The notes below the pieces were generated by a model. The model was given only the letters and a program-made list of their open reading frames with translations. It was not told where the DNA came from and did no database searches. A DNA stretch of 64,000 nucleotides from Gymnopus androsaceus JB14 (Eukaryota > Basidiomycota > Agaricomycetes > Agaricales > Omphalotaceae): positions 37,433 to 101,432 of the forward strand of contig ML769557.1 in NCBI GenBank assembly GCA_009733575.1. Reading direction: 5' to 3'. The translations under genes were made by a program, and so were the position numbers. Positions 33,565 through 44,537 of the stretch are shown here, in pieces (within the stretch, counting starts at the first letter, position 1; every line of letters starts with the position of its first letter).

Positions 33565-35475
33565 ATGCTTACCTCCACAACGCTGCTCCCATTCGTTATT
33601 CGCATATTAATTGCTCTTTGCACGCGAACAGTCTTTCAACCTGACGAGTACTTCCAGGCTCTTGAGCCTGCTCATAATATCGTATTTGGATATGGGCACT
33701 TGACCTGGGAATGGCTCAGTCCTCAGCCAATTCGCAGCATTGCTTACCCCGCGCTGAACGTGCCTATCTATTGGATACTGAAGAAAACGGGTCTTCATGA
33801 CTATGGAAAGCTCGGAGACTTTTTAATCGTATGACTTTGGCTTCCTTAAAGATTGGTTCCCCTCAAAGTAACATTTATGTTAGGTCAATAGCCCACGCGT
33901 CTTGCACGGGTCGTTGGCAGCTCTCACCGATATCTGGCTTTGCGAACTGACGCGTCGAACGATTGGAGAACGTTACGTGACATCTGCAGTGCGTAAAGTA
34001 CGCCGTATGCGCATTTTCAACCGCTGAAGAATGTTTGTAGCTCCTTCTTTCCTTGACTTCGTTCTTTCATGCGTTGTCCTTGTCGAGATCTCTATCAAAT
34101 TCTTTGGAGACTTCGCTCACCACCATAGCAATGTCGTACTACCCATGGAGCCATTCCTCTCCTGCTCAAACGAGGTACGTTCTAACAACTCTACGAAATT
34201 GCCGTTGACCGAGTTACTAGGTCAAACATAAGAAGAATGCTCGTCTTTGCTGCTCTGGCTTGTACCATACGAATCACCAATGCAGTCATTTGGGCTTTCT
34301 TACTTCCCCTTCTCCTTTGGAGGATGCGATCCAAAACTAAATTCATTCTTTCGACTTGCTTGGACGCTGCATTTATCGGGTGAGTGTACATTGATCATCC
34401 TATATAAACGATCTTAATCTTGTAGATCATAGAACCACATCTCTAGTGGCAATCTTTGCCTTGGACTCGATATACTACGGTCAGCCAACCTTCACCCCGT
34501 TGAGCTTCCTGGTCACCAATTTCTCTGGCGTTTCACTGTTTTACGGCAACAACTCATGGCACTATTACATCTCACAAGCTCTTCCAATCATATGCACTAC
34601 CTCACTCCCATTTGTCCTAGACGGAGGATGGATGACTATACGCGGTCTTGGTAATCCGGCCTTGCAGACCTTGCTTGGAATCATCACCTGGACAATTGCT
34701 GTATATTCACTCGCTGGACACAAAGAATGGCGGTTCATACATCCTCTCGTTCCATTATTCCACATACTCGCCGCAAAATCATTGGTCGATAGATCCTCGA
34801 CCGTCCTCAAAAACTCGAACACTTATCGTTTACCTGTGCGGAAAGCATTTCTGGGTCTTGTACTTGCTACAGTGCCAGTATCGGCATGGATTGTCCTTGT
34901 TCACTGTAGCGGGCCCCTTAGCGTGATGTCGTTTATCAGAAACATACCAGAGAACGAGCTGCAAGGCGGCGTTGTAGGGATTTTGATGCCCTGCCATTCT
35001 ACTCCAGGTCATGCTTATCTACATCGGCCGCAGCTTGCAAATGGCGGTCTATGGGCTCTGGGCTGCGAACCTCCCTTAAAGTATGACCTTCTGATACTCA
35101 CAAAATCCTTTTGGCTGACGCAGACCATTTTCTAGCAACCAGAATCTCAGCACCTACAGACATCAAACAACCATCTTCTTCGCCGATCCTCACCAATACT
35201 TGGTAGACCGATTTCCGTCTGTTGTAAACCCTGCATTCCCGAAATCGTCCTACCCAGCTTCGACGCCAGGAAGGGATGTATCAGACGATGCGTGGCGTCA
35301 CGAATGGCCGAGATATCTAGTCCTATTTGGTGCATTATTAGAAGAGCCTGGTGTCAAAGACCATCTAACACGGAAAGGCTATGAAGAAGTCTGGAGACGG
35401 GGAAGATCCTGGGAGGGAGATAGTGATGAAAGAAAAGGTGGAGTAAGGGTGTGGAAATGGCAAGGGGTGCATTAA
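33565..35475 (+). CDS. GPI10: GPI mannosyltransferase 3 (GPI10/PIG-B)
   Basis: ER membrane mannosyltransferase that adds the third mannose to the GPI-anchor precursor. The start MLTSTTLLPFVIRILIAL is at 33565. Family hallmarks: FQPDEYFQALEPAHNIVFG (the lumenal acidic motif of the GT22 family), SNSLETSLTTIAM, HKEWRFIHPLVPLFHI (HKExRF) and LMPCHSTPGHAYLH, with many hydrophobic segments between. Introns at about 33829-33882, 33993-34038, 34172-34220, 34381-34444 and 35081-35136. The stop is at 35475. Convergent with the Csm1-like gene. Confidence 0.88.
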
Positions 35476-35622
35476 CAGGTAGTGGAGATGCCTGTCGCGG
35501 TTAGTCTGCAATCTACATCCTTGGTGCTTCATTCGAGGGTTGAAATATATGAGGCATCTCCAAAGATATATGTATACGAATCGATCAGATATACTAGATA
35601 CATATGTACTATGATACATATA

Positions 35623-37298
35623 TTATTCAACCATCTCGACTTCATCTTCGTCGGTTTGCTCTGGGTTTAGAACATCATCTAAGATATTGTAGAGTGTGCG
35701 CAAGAACAAGGCCAGTTGATCTCGTGTAAAAGAAAACGAAGTGCCCATATGCCTCAAGTCGTTAACAAACTCGGGAGTCATTTTGTCTAATAGGAGGGGT
35801 TCATAAAAGATCATTTCCTGAAGATCATCCTTGCTCGTGACCGGGGAACCATCGTCATCTATTTTGGCCCAACGAGCGGTCAAGTTGAAGGACAGACCTA
35901 TAAAAATATTCAGGAATGTAGGTGGGAAGAACAAGATTGGCACCCAACTGTTTTTGGAATTCGACGGAAGGTTTTCTCCGACATAAGTGAACATGCATCC
36001 CAAAATCCAATCGTCAAGCCCAAGATATGGCCCAGGTTGTGACTTGACCCCCATTACCAGTAGATTTGTACAGTCCTCGTAGAATCGAACAAGCTGTACA
36101 GTTTGTGGTTTATCCGAACCTAGCACATCTCCTTGTGGTCGTCGGGCGCCTTGTCGATCTTTCTTCAGCAGGGTCTGGTAATTTTGCTTTTCCACCTCAA
36201 GTTCAAAATTTAATTCCTTCTCTGTAGTCCGTAGGTTAGGTTCATATCCGAGGGGAAAAAAACTACTACAACGCGCCTCTTTGGTCCTTTTCTTTGATGG
36301 CCTCTTGCGACTCTTCAAATTGCTGCCGCCATTTCAACGCCTCCTGCTCAAGCTGTCGTTTCTCTTCGTCCGCAGCTTCACGTGTGAGGAGATGGAGGAT
36401 GGAACCTTTTCCCGAACCAGCCAGAGGTTGAAATTTAGCGATAGCCGAGGTTAGCTCGGCATTTACTCGTTCGACAGCTAAGGAAACATTTAACAGAGAA
36501 AAGGAATGGAGATGTCGAGTATACCTGCAATACTAGCGTCACATTGCTCCTTTTGGGCACGCATTAATGCCTCGGGCTCCGTCTCTCGCACGCGCATAAT
36601 CTTTTCAAGTTGTTTCGTCAGCTCTTCACAACGTTTCTCTGCCTGTATAAGACAAAGTGAGCATCTGTAAAACTTGTTTATAATAAGATTAACCTCTTCG
36701 CGATATTTGATCTCCTAAATATGACCATCTGGTGAGCAACAGCAAATGGGAACGAAGAACATTACAAACTCGTTTCAGACGTTTCTCAAGCTGTATAATA
36801 GTCTCAGTAATTGAAGTAAAGCAGAAAGAATAGACGCACCTCATCACATCGTTTACGCAAAGCAGCATCTCCTTTTTTGGACGCAAATTCTGACCCTGAC
36901 CCGTGTCCTGAATCCCCCGCCATTTCCACATCATTATCTCCAGTATTCGACCTTTGCGGTGGAGCGTTTGCTTTCGCTTTGCCTTTGTTCGGTTTCTGCT
37001 TGTTCACCGCGTTTCGACGAACAGTTGGAGGTGCTGCAGTCGATCCAAGGTCATCCTCTTCATCTTGATCACCGTCGAGATCTATGACTCGGGAGTGTGT
37101 TTCAACGGGTTTGTGTCTTGTTTTAGAAGCAGGTTTAGAGGCAGGTTTAGATGGGCCTGCGACCTTGTTCCCTTGCGATCTCGAAGCGCGAGTTTTAGTT
37201 TCGATGACTGGAGTGCTATATCCTCCTGATGTTTGTTAGAAGAAAACAGTGAAAGAGCCAAGGAGTGGCGCACCAAGGTCGTCGAAGTCGTCGGACAT
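35623..37298 (-). CDS. Csm1/Pcs1-type chromosome segregation protein
   Basis: Probable monopolin-complex subunit, a family that clamps kinetochore microtubule-binding sites and organises rDNA. The start MSDDFDDLGGYSTPVIETK is at 37298. A basic, low-complexity N-terminus (KQKPNKGKAKANAPP) precedes a long coiled coil (ALRKRCDELEKRLK, EIKYREEAEKRCEELTKQLE). The globular C-terminus carries TVQLVRFYEDCTNLLVMGV, then FNLTARWA and TPEFVNDLRHMGTSFSFTRD, ending in an acidic tail at 35623. Several small introns occur. The junction near 36225-36290 (KEKDQRG to TEKELNFELE) cannot be joined cleanly, so an intron or indel there is unresolved. A dense cluster of palindromic sites lies just upstream of the ATG. 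Confidence 0.78.
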
Positions 37299-37321
37299 GA
37301 TGGAGGTTTGAAGATGAACAA

Positions 37322-37360
37322 TAACGCGTCCACGTGCCGTTGCTGACGTCAAAGTCGCGA
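37322..37360. promoter_or_regulatory. Stacked palindromic sites upstream of the Csm1-like gene
   Basis: Within 37 bp, 26-62 bases before the start codon at 37298, lie ACGCGT (37324-37329, MCB type), CACGTG (37331-37336, E-box), TGACGTCA (37344-37351, CRE) and TCGCGA (37355-37360). ACGCGT matches the MBF site of fungal G1/S genes, plausible for a chromosome-segregation factor. Function is inferred from motif identity only. Confidence 0.45.
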
Positions 37361-37485
37361 TACTCAGCTTTGACCTCACATACTTATGTTAGTTATATTT
37401 CAGTTGTAATAATTCACGCTAGTCCTCCAATTAAGCAACTACACTCTACTTTACAGTGTATTGTTTTACAAAATTAGTACAAGCA

Positions 37486-40180
37486 CTAGACTCGAGCCGA
37501 CACATGCCAGTCCAGCTTGTCCGCCCATTTGGGCAACAACTGCGAGATCTGCTCAACATCCTTGTCACCTCTACCGGAAAGACACTAGTTAACAAGAGAT
37601 TAAGCAAGTGATCAGCAGCATTAAAAAGGATAAATAGCTACCACAACGATATCCGCATCTTTGGGAAGTGTTTTGGCGAGCTGCATCGCTGCCCAGATAG
37701 CATGCGATGACTCAAGAGCTACAATCAAATGATAAGAAGCTCAACTACAATGTATACTAGATAAAAGACAGACCTGGAATGATACCCTCGCGCTGAGTGA
37801 GCATCCGGAATCCACGAAGAGCTTCTTCATCTGTCGCAACAATATACTCGGCCCTGCCAGAGTCCTTCAACCAGGCGTGTTCAGGTCCGACGCCAGGGTA
37901 GTCCAATCCAGCACTGATTGAGTGCGTTTCGATGATTTGACCCGCTGCAGACTGCATGATGTACGTCCGTACTCCATGCAACACACCAGGCTGACCCTTT
38001 GATAAAGTAGCACTGTGTCGATCCCCGTCGAGGCCTATGTAAAAGTTGAAATGACTAGAGATGCGCTGAGAAAACACAGCTTACCTTCCCCTCCCGCCTC
38101 GACACCGATCAAACGAACATTCTTGTCATCGATAAAATTGTAAAAGGTACCGATGGCATTGCTTCCTCCACCCACGCATGCTACAACGGCTTCAGGAAGC
38201 TTGCCACGCTTAGCCTGCAGCTGTTCCTTGATCTCTTGACTGATAACCTTTTGGAAGTCTCGGACAATGGTCGGGAAGGGATGTGGTCCAATGGCAGAAC
38301 CGACGAGGTAATGTGTGGTCGCAAGGTTCGTAACCCAGTCACGGAACGCTTCATTGACTGAGTCTTTGAGCGTACATGAACCTGAGTGTACGGGGACGAC
38401 CTGATATCGGTGTTCAGTAAAAATGGAGCGATCTACTCAGACGTATACATACCTTTGCACCAAGCATTTCAATTCGGAAAACATTGAGGGCTTGTCGTCG
38501 TACATCCTCGGCACCCATGTAAATGATACATTCAAGCCCAAATTTGGCGCAGACAGTCGCGGTTGCAACTCCATGTTGTCCAGCTCCAGTTTCAGCGATG
38601 ATTCGAGTCTTTCCTATGCGTTTTGCCAGAAGGATCTATGCACGCCAGTGTCAATCTAATTATAACGATTGGACGAATTATGAACAAACCTGGCCTATGG
38701 CGTTGTTGATCTTATGTGATCCGGTGTGGTTTCTAAAAACATAAATTAGTTAGGTTCAACGGTTGCAATAATTATCCTACAAATCTTCCCGCTTTAGCCA
38801 AATCTTGGCACCTCCAGCATCCTTGGTCAGATTTTCCGCGAGGTACAGCTCAGATGGTCGGTTCATGTATCCATAGAGGCCTCGGAACTCCTTCCAGAAC
38901 TCGGGGTCTGCCATGGCAGACTTGTGTGCTTCCTCCAGTTCAGCTAGACAATCGTAAATCGCTTCCGGTACGTATTGTCCGCCAAACTCTCCAAAGCGCG
39001 AAGATAACACGGTAGGATCAGCCGTGCTGTTGGACACTGGAGGACCATCCTTGTTCACATTGAGAGTAGGGGTACTCAATCTCGGGGGCGGCGGCGGTGA
39101 GCGTGCTTTGACAGGTTGACCTTTAGTGTTATTTCGGACAGATACTCAGTAACCTTCTGGTCTATCTGACCTTGAGGCGCATTCTTGATGACAGTGACGA
39201 TACGACTGCCAATGACGATACCATCTGCGCCAGCATCAGCTACATAGTCAAAGTGTCCTCGGTTTGCGACGCCGAAACCAACGGCGATCGGTACAGTCGC
39301 ATATTCGCGCACACGAGCAATGATATCGGGAAGTGCAACGTTTATCGCAACCTTGTCTGATGATCCAGTCGTGCCCATCTTGAGAAAGCTCGTGAGTATG
39401 GGATGAGGGAAGGGCCAGTACTAAACCGACCTTTGATACGACGTATACGAAACTGTCTGCTATTGAAGACAGGAACCTGATACGGTGAAGAGTCGTTGAC
39501 GGTGCAATGAGGGGGACATATGATAGCCTGTGTCGATGTATTAGATGGTGAAGAAATGAGGGAAAGGTCTGCGTACTGGACTTTGGTACACTTCTCTCGG
39601 AAAGTCAATGCTTCCTCTGGAGGAAGATCAACCATGATGAACCCATTTGCTCCAGCTTCACTAGCATCCTGAATCGCCTTGTCCTCTCCGTACGCTAAGA
39701 TGGGGTTGTAATAACCTGCATCATACCGTCAGCACGAATGTCGAAAGTCTTTCCAGTAAATATTACTTACCCATTAACAGAACGGGAGCTGTTAATCCTT
39801 TACTACGAGCTTCACGTAGCTGACCAAGTACAATGGGATAATCAATGTCATTCTTGAGAGCAATCTAACGAATGAAAATGTAAGCGATAGTTCTGCACCT
39901 TTTAATACTAGTTTCGACTCACAGTATTACTCTCTTGAATAACAGGTCCATCGGCTATTGGATCGGAGAATGGTACGCCAAGTTCTATAATATCCGCGCC
40001 TCCATTCTGCATTGCCAGCAGCAATGGGACTGTATCCTCCTTCTTGGGATATCCCGCGGTTATAAAGGTCACCAAAGCCGGCGTTCCCTAGATAATTTTA
40101 CGGTCAGCCGGATTAAAAGGGTTGGATAAAATTCGCACTTCGGATTTCTTCTTTTCAAACACGTCTTTGAGAGCCTGCAT
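37486..40180 (-). CDS. Bifunctional tryptophan synthase (alpha-beta fusion)
   Basis: Cytosolic enzyme making L-tryptophan from indole-3-glycerol phosphate and serine. The start [14 protein letters not shown] is at 40180. The alpha domain comes first: [32 protein letters not shown] (catalytic residues), [27 protein letters not shown] linker ([14 protein letters not shown]) leads to the beta domain: [39 protein letters not shown] with the PLP lysine, [23 protein letters not shown] and LSGRGDKD, stop at 37486. About ten introns. One A seems missing at about 39119-39125 (TLK to GQPVKAR), shifting the frame in the linker. A GCN4-type TGACTC core lies about 30 bp upstream. Confidence 0.92.
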
Positions 40181-40328
40181 GATAGAGGGCGGATGGGTAG
40201 TTTGTGGTCGAGTCACAGAGATGGTGGAGTATTTATATCAGATCGTGGAAATTGAAATTTTTATCTTATCTTGGCGCTTATATACTTTTTCTTCATCATC
40301 GAATTGTCATCGAACACAGTCCATCGCG
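40181..40328. promoter_or_regulatory. Divergent promoter, tryptophan synthase / asparaginase
   Basis: Only 148 bp separate the two start codons. TGACTC (minus strand, 40210-40215) matches the core bound by GCN4/CPC1-type regulators of general amino-acid control in fungi. No perfect seven-base TGACTCA is present. Both genes belong to amino-acid metabolism, so a shared response is plausible but not shown. Confidence 0.4.
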
Positions 40329-42850
40329 ATGTCAGGTACTCATCTCGATGAGGCGCGCGTTTTAGTGATCTACACAGGCGGCACCATTGGAATGTTGGTT
40401 GGGCATCAAGGACTCACTACCGAGCCATTGTTTCTCACAGAGACCTTACGGACGCTTGCGGCGTTTCACGATCCTCTGCAGAGTTCCTTGTTCTCCAACT
40501 CTAGCTCGGTTCAAGGGTACCGTCAATGGAGCTCGAACAGCGGACGGTCCAGTCCGCAAACCGGTGCTCATGTTGCTTACCCACCTCAACTCCCAACCCT
40601 GCTTGTGCGATCTTCTCGACCCATTGGACGCACCGGACTAAATCCAGGTAACAAAGATCAGGAGTCATCCGTGACCAGTACCAAGGCGGCAGACAATGTA
40701 TATGAAGCACATCTTCCGAGTCTTGTAACTCCTCGTAGTGCGGTACCAGGCGGTACAGGGTCTAAACGCATACGATATGCAGTGCTAGAGGTCACCATCC
40801 CATCCGATATCTGCCAAACATTCCAGCTCATCTTCGCCCAATACTCTAGTGGGAACCCCTTCTGGATAGCAGCAATGTTGAAATAAATGGTCAGTCATTG
40901 TGGACTGTTCAATCCCTGACTCTTATTAGTCTTTTTCCAAAGACTGGATCCGCATTGCCACCGAGATCGAACTCAACTACACTTTCGACGCTTTTGTAAT
41001 CTTACATGGGACAGATACCATGTCATACTCGTCTAGTGCGCTGAGCTTTCTGCTTGAAGATCTCGGAAAGACGGTTGTGCGTGGTGAATTTACTACAGTC
41101 TTGAGATGCTTCAAGCTGACTCACATCCAAAGTAGATATTGACCGGTGCTCAGATACCGCTTTCCCAACTGCGAAATGACGCCACAGATAATCTAATGGG
41201 AGCTTTGACGATTGCCGGTCATTATATCATTCCCGGTTAGTTGTTCAAAGCTGTCTTTTGAAATATCCTTAATCTCCCTTTAGAGGTCTGCCTCTACTTC
41301 AACCATATGCTTTTTCGAGGAAACCGAGTCTCTAAGATGTCGTCATACGATTTGAACGCATTTGATAGTCCTAATTTCGCTCCATTGGTGAAAGGCAAGT
41401 TAATTCTTGAACACGACATTCCTTGCTTGCATTGAATCTGTACACTAGTTGGCATCGACATTATTATCAACTGGAATAATGTAATTCGTCAAACTAGTCT
41501 TCGACGTTTCAGAGCCCATAAAGGCATGATATATGGCTTTTCAACCGTATACTGGTCTAACATCGCTTCTGGACAGAAATGAGCTCCCATGTCGGTAAGT
41601 TTGTCCCCAAAATCATCGCTCGCTAGAGCTAAACTTAGGCATTGTGTTAAGCTACTCTTCGACTGTTCCCCGGAATCACGGCAGCGACTGTTAATGCATT
41701 CTTCATGCCCTCGACAAAGGGTGTCATTCTAGAGACATTCGGTGCAGGAAATGCACCGCAGCGCTCTGATCTCATGAATGTAATACGGGAAGCGTGCAAC
41801 AGAGGTGTGGTTGTTGTGGCCATCTCACAATGCTCTAAAGGGTCTGTGTCTGATGCATACGAAACCGGAAGGACGCTCTTGCAAGCCGGTGTCATTCCGG
41901 GCGGTGATATGACTCCAGAAGTTTGTTATTTTATAATATTTCTACTAGCTTCGGTAACCATCCAGAATCTAGTGTGCCCTCGCCAAACTCAGCTACCTTC
42001 TTTCAAAGTCGGAATTTTCGGTAGCAGAGGTTCGAAAACTCATGGGAGTTCCCCTCCGCGGCGAACTAACACGGTCCAGTCTTGTCCCACCGCCAAGCCA
42101 GCTCACCGTCGAGGAAAATCTTCAAAGCCTCAATGGGGTTCTGTCGCATTTTGGTCGCCTTTCCAAATCCCTTGGTAATTCAAAGCCGCAAATCGTCATC
42201 TCAGGTCTCGATGGAGCGTCGCACGACGCTGCTGCTTCTTGGTCATGGACTGCAGCCGAAGCCGCCTCCGTAGAAGCCTCTTTATATCCTCTACTTCTAC
42301 ATCTAGCGGTAGCGAGAAATGACACAGAAAGTATCGGGTTTTGTTTAACCAAAAGCGCTCACAGCGATCCTACCGTGGATTCTACCTTCTATAACTTGGA
42401 TGCTGCTGGTCTGATTGAAGGAGGGATAGTCAATTGCACGGACCCCGGTTCTGGAAGAACACCTCTCCACACTGCATCCTTAAATGGGCATGTCGATTCT
42501 GTGAACTTGCTGCTGAATGCCGGGGCCCTCGTTCATCAACGAGATACATTAGGACATACTGCTTTATATTATGTGAGTATTTCTTGCCATGTTTTTCACT
42601 TCCTTGGTCGATATGCGATCTTAGGCTGCTCGTCAAGGTCATATCGAAGTGGTAAACGTCCTGGTTAGTTTCGATTTCACTCTCCAATGAATCTATTAGA
42701 GCTTCATATGAACTTTCCAAGGTCAAAATGGGCAGTACGCTTAGCGTAGTGGATAATGTGTTTGCTGCACTTGCTGTTGCAAACGCTTCGAAATCTGGAG
42801 ATAACATGTCTCTGAATGTGTGGCTCTCGGCTGGATACATAGCTATATAA
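40329..42850 (+). CDS. L-asparaginase, type I, with ankyrin repeats
   Basis: Hydrolyses asparagine to aspartate and ammonia. The start MSGTHLDEARVLVIYTGGTI is at 40329; YTGGTIGM carries the first catalytic Thr. After an intron (about 40791-40849) and a short exon come ATEIELNYTFDAFVILHGTD (HGTDTM, second catalytic Thr), QIPLSQLRNDATDNLMGA, IKEACNRG-like and VVVAISQCSKGSVSDAYETG, LLQAGVIPGGDMTPE. The C-terminal part has ankyrin-like units (GRTPLHTASLNGHVDSVNLL; DTLGHTALYYAARQGHIEVV) as in eukaryotic ASPG/60-kDa lysophospholipase proteins. The last exon ends LNVWLSAGYIAI at 42850. A Ser/Pro-rich insertion of about 90 residues follows the first motif. Confidence 0.85.
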
Positions 42851-43089
42851 GTTTAACTTGTTCTGTGCTCAAGCGCCCAAGGACTGAGATTGTAATACGC
42901 GCATTGGATAAAGATCCCGGTGCAGTCGTCAAATGAATCAATCTTGCTCTCGATGCAAGACCTACAACAGGTACCTGGTATATCACCGAATGCCATTGCT
43001 TGGAATCAATGGAACAGCTGGGCGCTTGTCGCGAGTTCATCGGCGCTTAGCATTTCTGACTCGATCATTTCGCGACTTGACTTGAACTC

Positions 43090-44465
43090 ATGGCTTCAGA
43101 CCCCCAATCCGCTGCAAATCAGCGCATCGTAGAAGATCTGGTCTCTAGATTGCGAAGACGGTCAGCGATCCTAGCCATTACCTTTCGCGATAGACGATTT
43201 ATCTGGCTCGGTTTCTAGGCAGGTCGTAGGATCGCGGGCCACTGCACTGGAAACACTACTTGTTCTTCGCCAGGTTGTGTCAAAGGCTAGGTTTTCAAAC
43301 ATTGATCAACTGGTGAATGTCATCCGAAGTGTCGGACGAAGGCTTGTAGAAGCTCAACCAAAAGGTCTTTATATTTCTTTCTAACATTCATTCTATTATT
43401 CATGCATTTCCTATGACCAGAGCACTCTGTTGGAAATACGGTTCGGAAAGTCCTTCATCACATACGCGAAGAATACCACACCGCAAGTGAACCTCCAGCA
43501 ATCGAGACCTCGTTTTCTATTGCCAAATTCGTCCTACAAGGTCAACCAAGAAGGCAGACAACAATCCCCAGGTCGGAGACACGAGTTCCTTTGAAAGAAA
43601 ACGATCCCGATGATCCAGATTCGTTTGCGCGGGTGTTGAAACCCGTTCTTATGGAAGCTATACAGGATGTTTTCGACGAACTCGAAACAGTTTACGATAA
43701 CATCTCCAAAAACGCCAAAGATCACATCCATTCCGAGTGAGCATTATACTATCATCGACCTTAGACTTAGATTAACGGTCTCAATAGTGAGATCATCTTG
43801 ACTCTCGGCATGTCAACGACTGTACAATCCTTCCTAAAAGCCGCTGCGCATTATAGAAATTACACTGTCATTGTTGCCGAGACTGCACCTTCGTACGTCT
43901 CCTCTTATTATCCGTTCATTGCTAAAGACTAATACCCATCAAGTTACGGAGGACGTGAGATGGCAAAATCGCTATCTTCCGCCGGCATTTCAACCTTCCT
44001 AGTCCCTGATTCATCCATATACGCCCTTATGTCCCGCGTCAACAAAGTAATCCTAGGCGCTCATGCTATCCTCGCTAACGGAGGCATGTTCGCCACCTCT
44101 GGCTCCCTACTTGCCGCAACAGCCGCCCGCTCATATAGCACACCAGTCGTCGTTTGTGCGGGTCAGTTCAAACTAACTCCGTTATGGAATCTGTATCATG
44201 AATACGGGGCGTTGGATTTTGGTGATCCCAGCGCGGTTTTGGGTTTCGAAGAAGGTGATCTGGTGGACAAGGTGGATGTCGTTAATCCATACTACGATTA
44301 TGTGCAACCAGAATTGCTGGATGTCTTTATAACGAATTAGTGAGTCTGCTCTCTATTCCTGACGATCGTGTCGCTAACGATTGTCACACCAGTGGAGACC
44401 ATCCTCCCTCTTCAATATATCGGTTGCTCAAAGAAACATACGATGACGAGGACAATGAACTGTAG
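43090..44465 (+). CDS. GCD7: eIF2B beta subunit (GCD7)
   Basis: Regulatory subunit of the GDP-GTP exchange factor for eIF2, the sensor of phosphorylated eIF2 in the integrated stress/general control response. The start MASDPQSAANQRIVEDLVSR is at 43090, with introns near 43159-43218, 43366-43418, 43739-43788, 43893-43943 and 44339-44391. Recognisable parts are the N-terminal helical bundle (VVSKARFSNIDQLVNVIRSV), DEIILTLGMSTTVQSFLKAA, VIVAETAPSYGGREMAKSLS, VILGAHAILANGGMFATSGS, STPVVVCAGQFKLTP and VVNPYYDYVQPELLDVFITN. The order and the PxYDYVxPELxxxFITN end favour beta over alpha or delta. The stop is at 44465. Confidence 0.9.
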
Positions 44466-44537
44466 CATTAGGATTAGTTCCACTATATCATTATTACTTT
44501 GGGTAGATTTATCTTGATATCACCATATCATCCGAGC

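Noticed and set aside
39100..39130. Programmed ribosomal frameshift between the alpha and beta parts of tryptophan synthase
   Set aside because: No slippery heptamer or downstream structure is seen, and similar single-base changes occur in several unrelated essential genes, so an assembly indel is simpler.
42430..43040. Minus-strand frames of 136 and 65 codons overlapping the end of the asparaginase gene
   Set aside because: The plus strand has a coherent asparaginase C-terminus with splice sites; the minus frames are its shadow.
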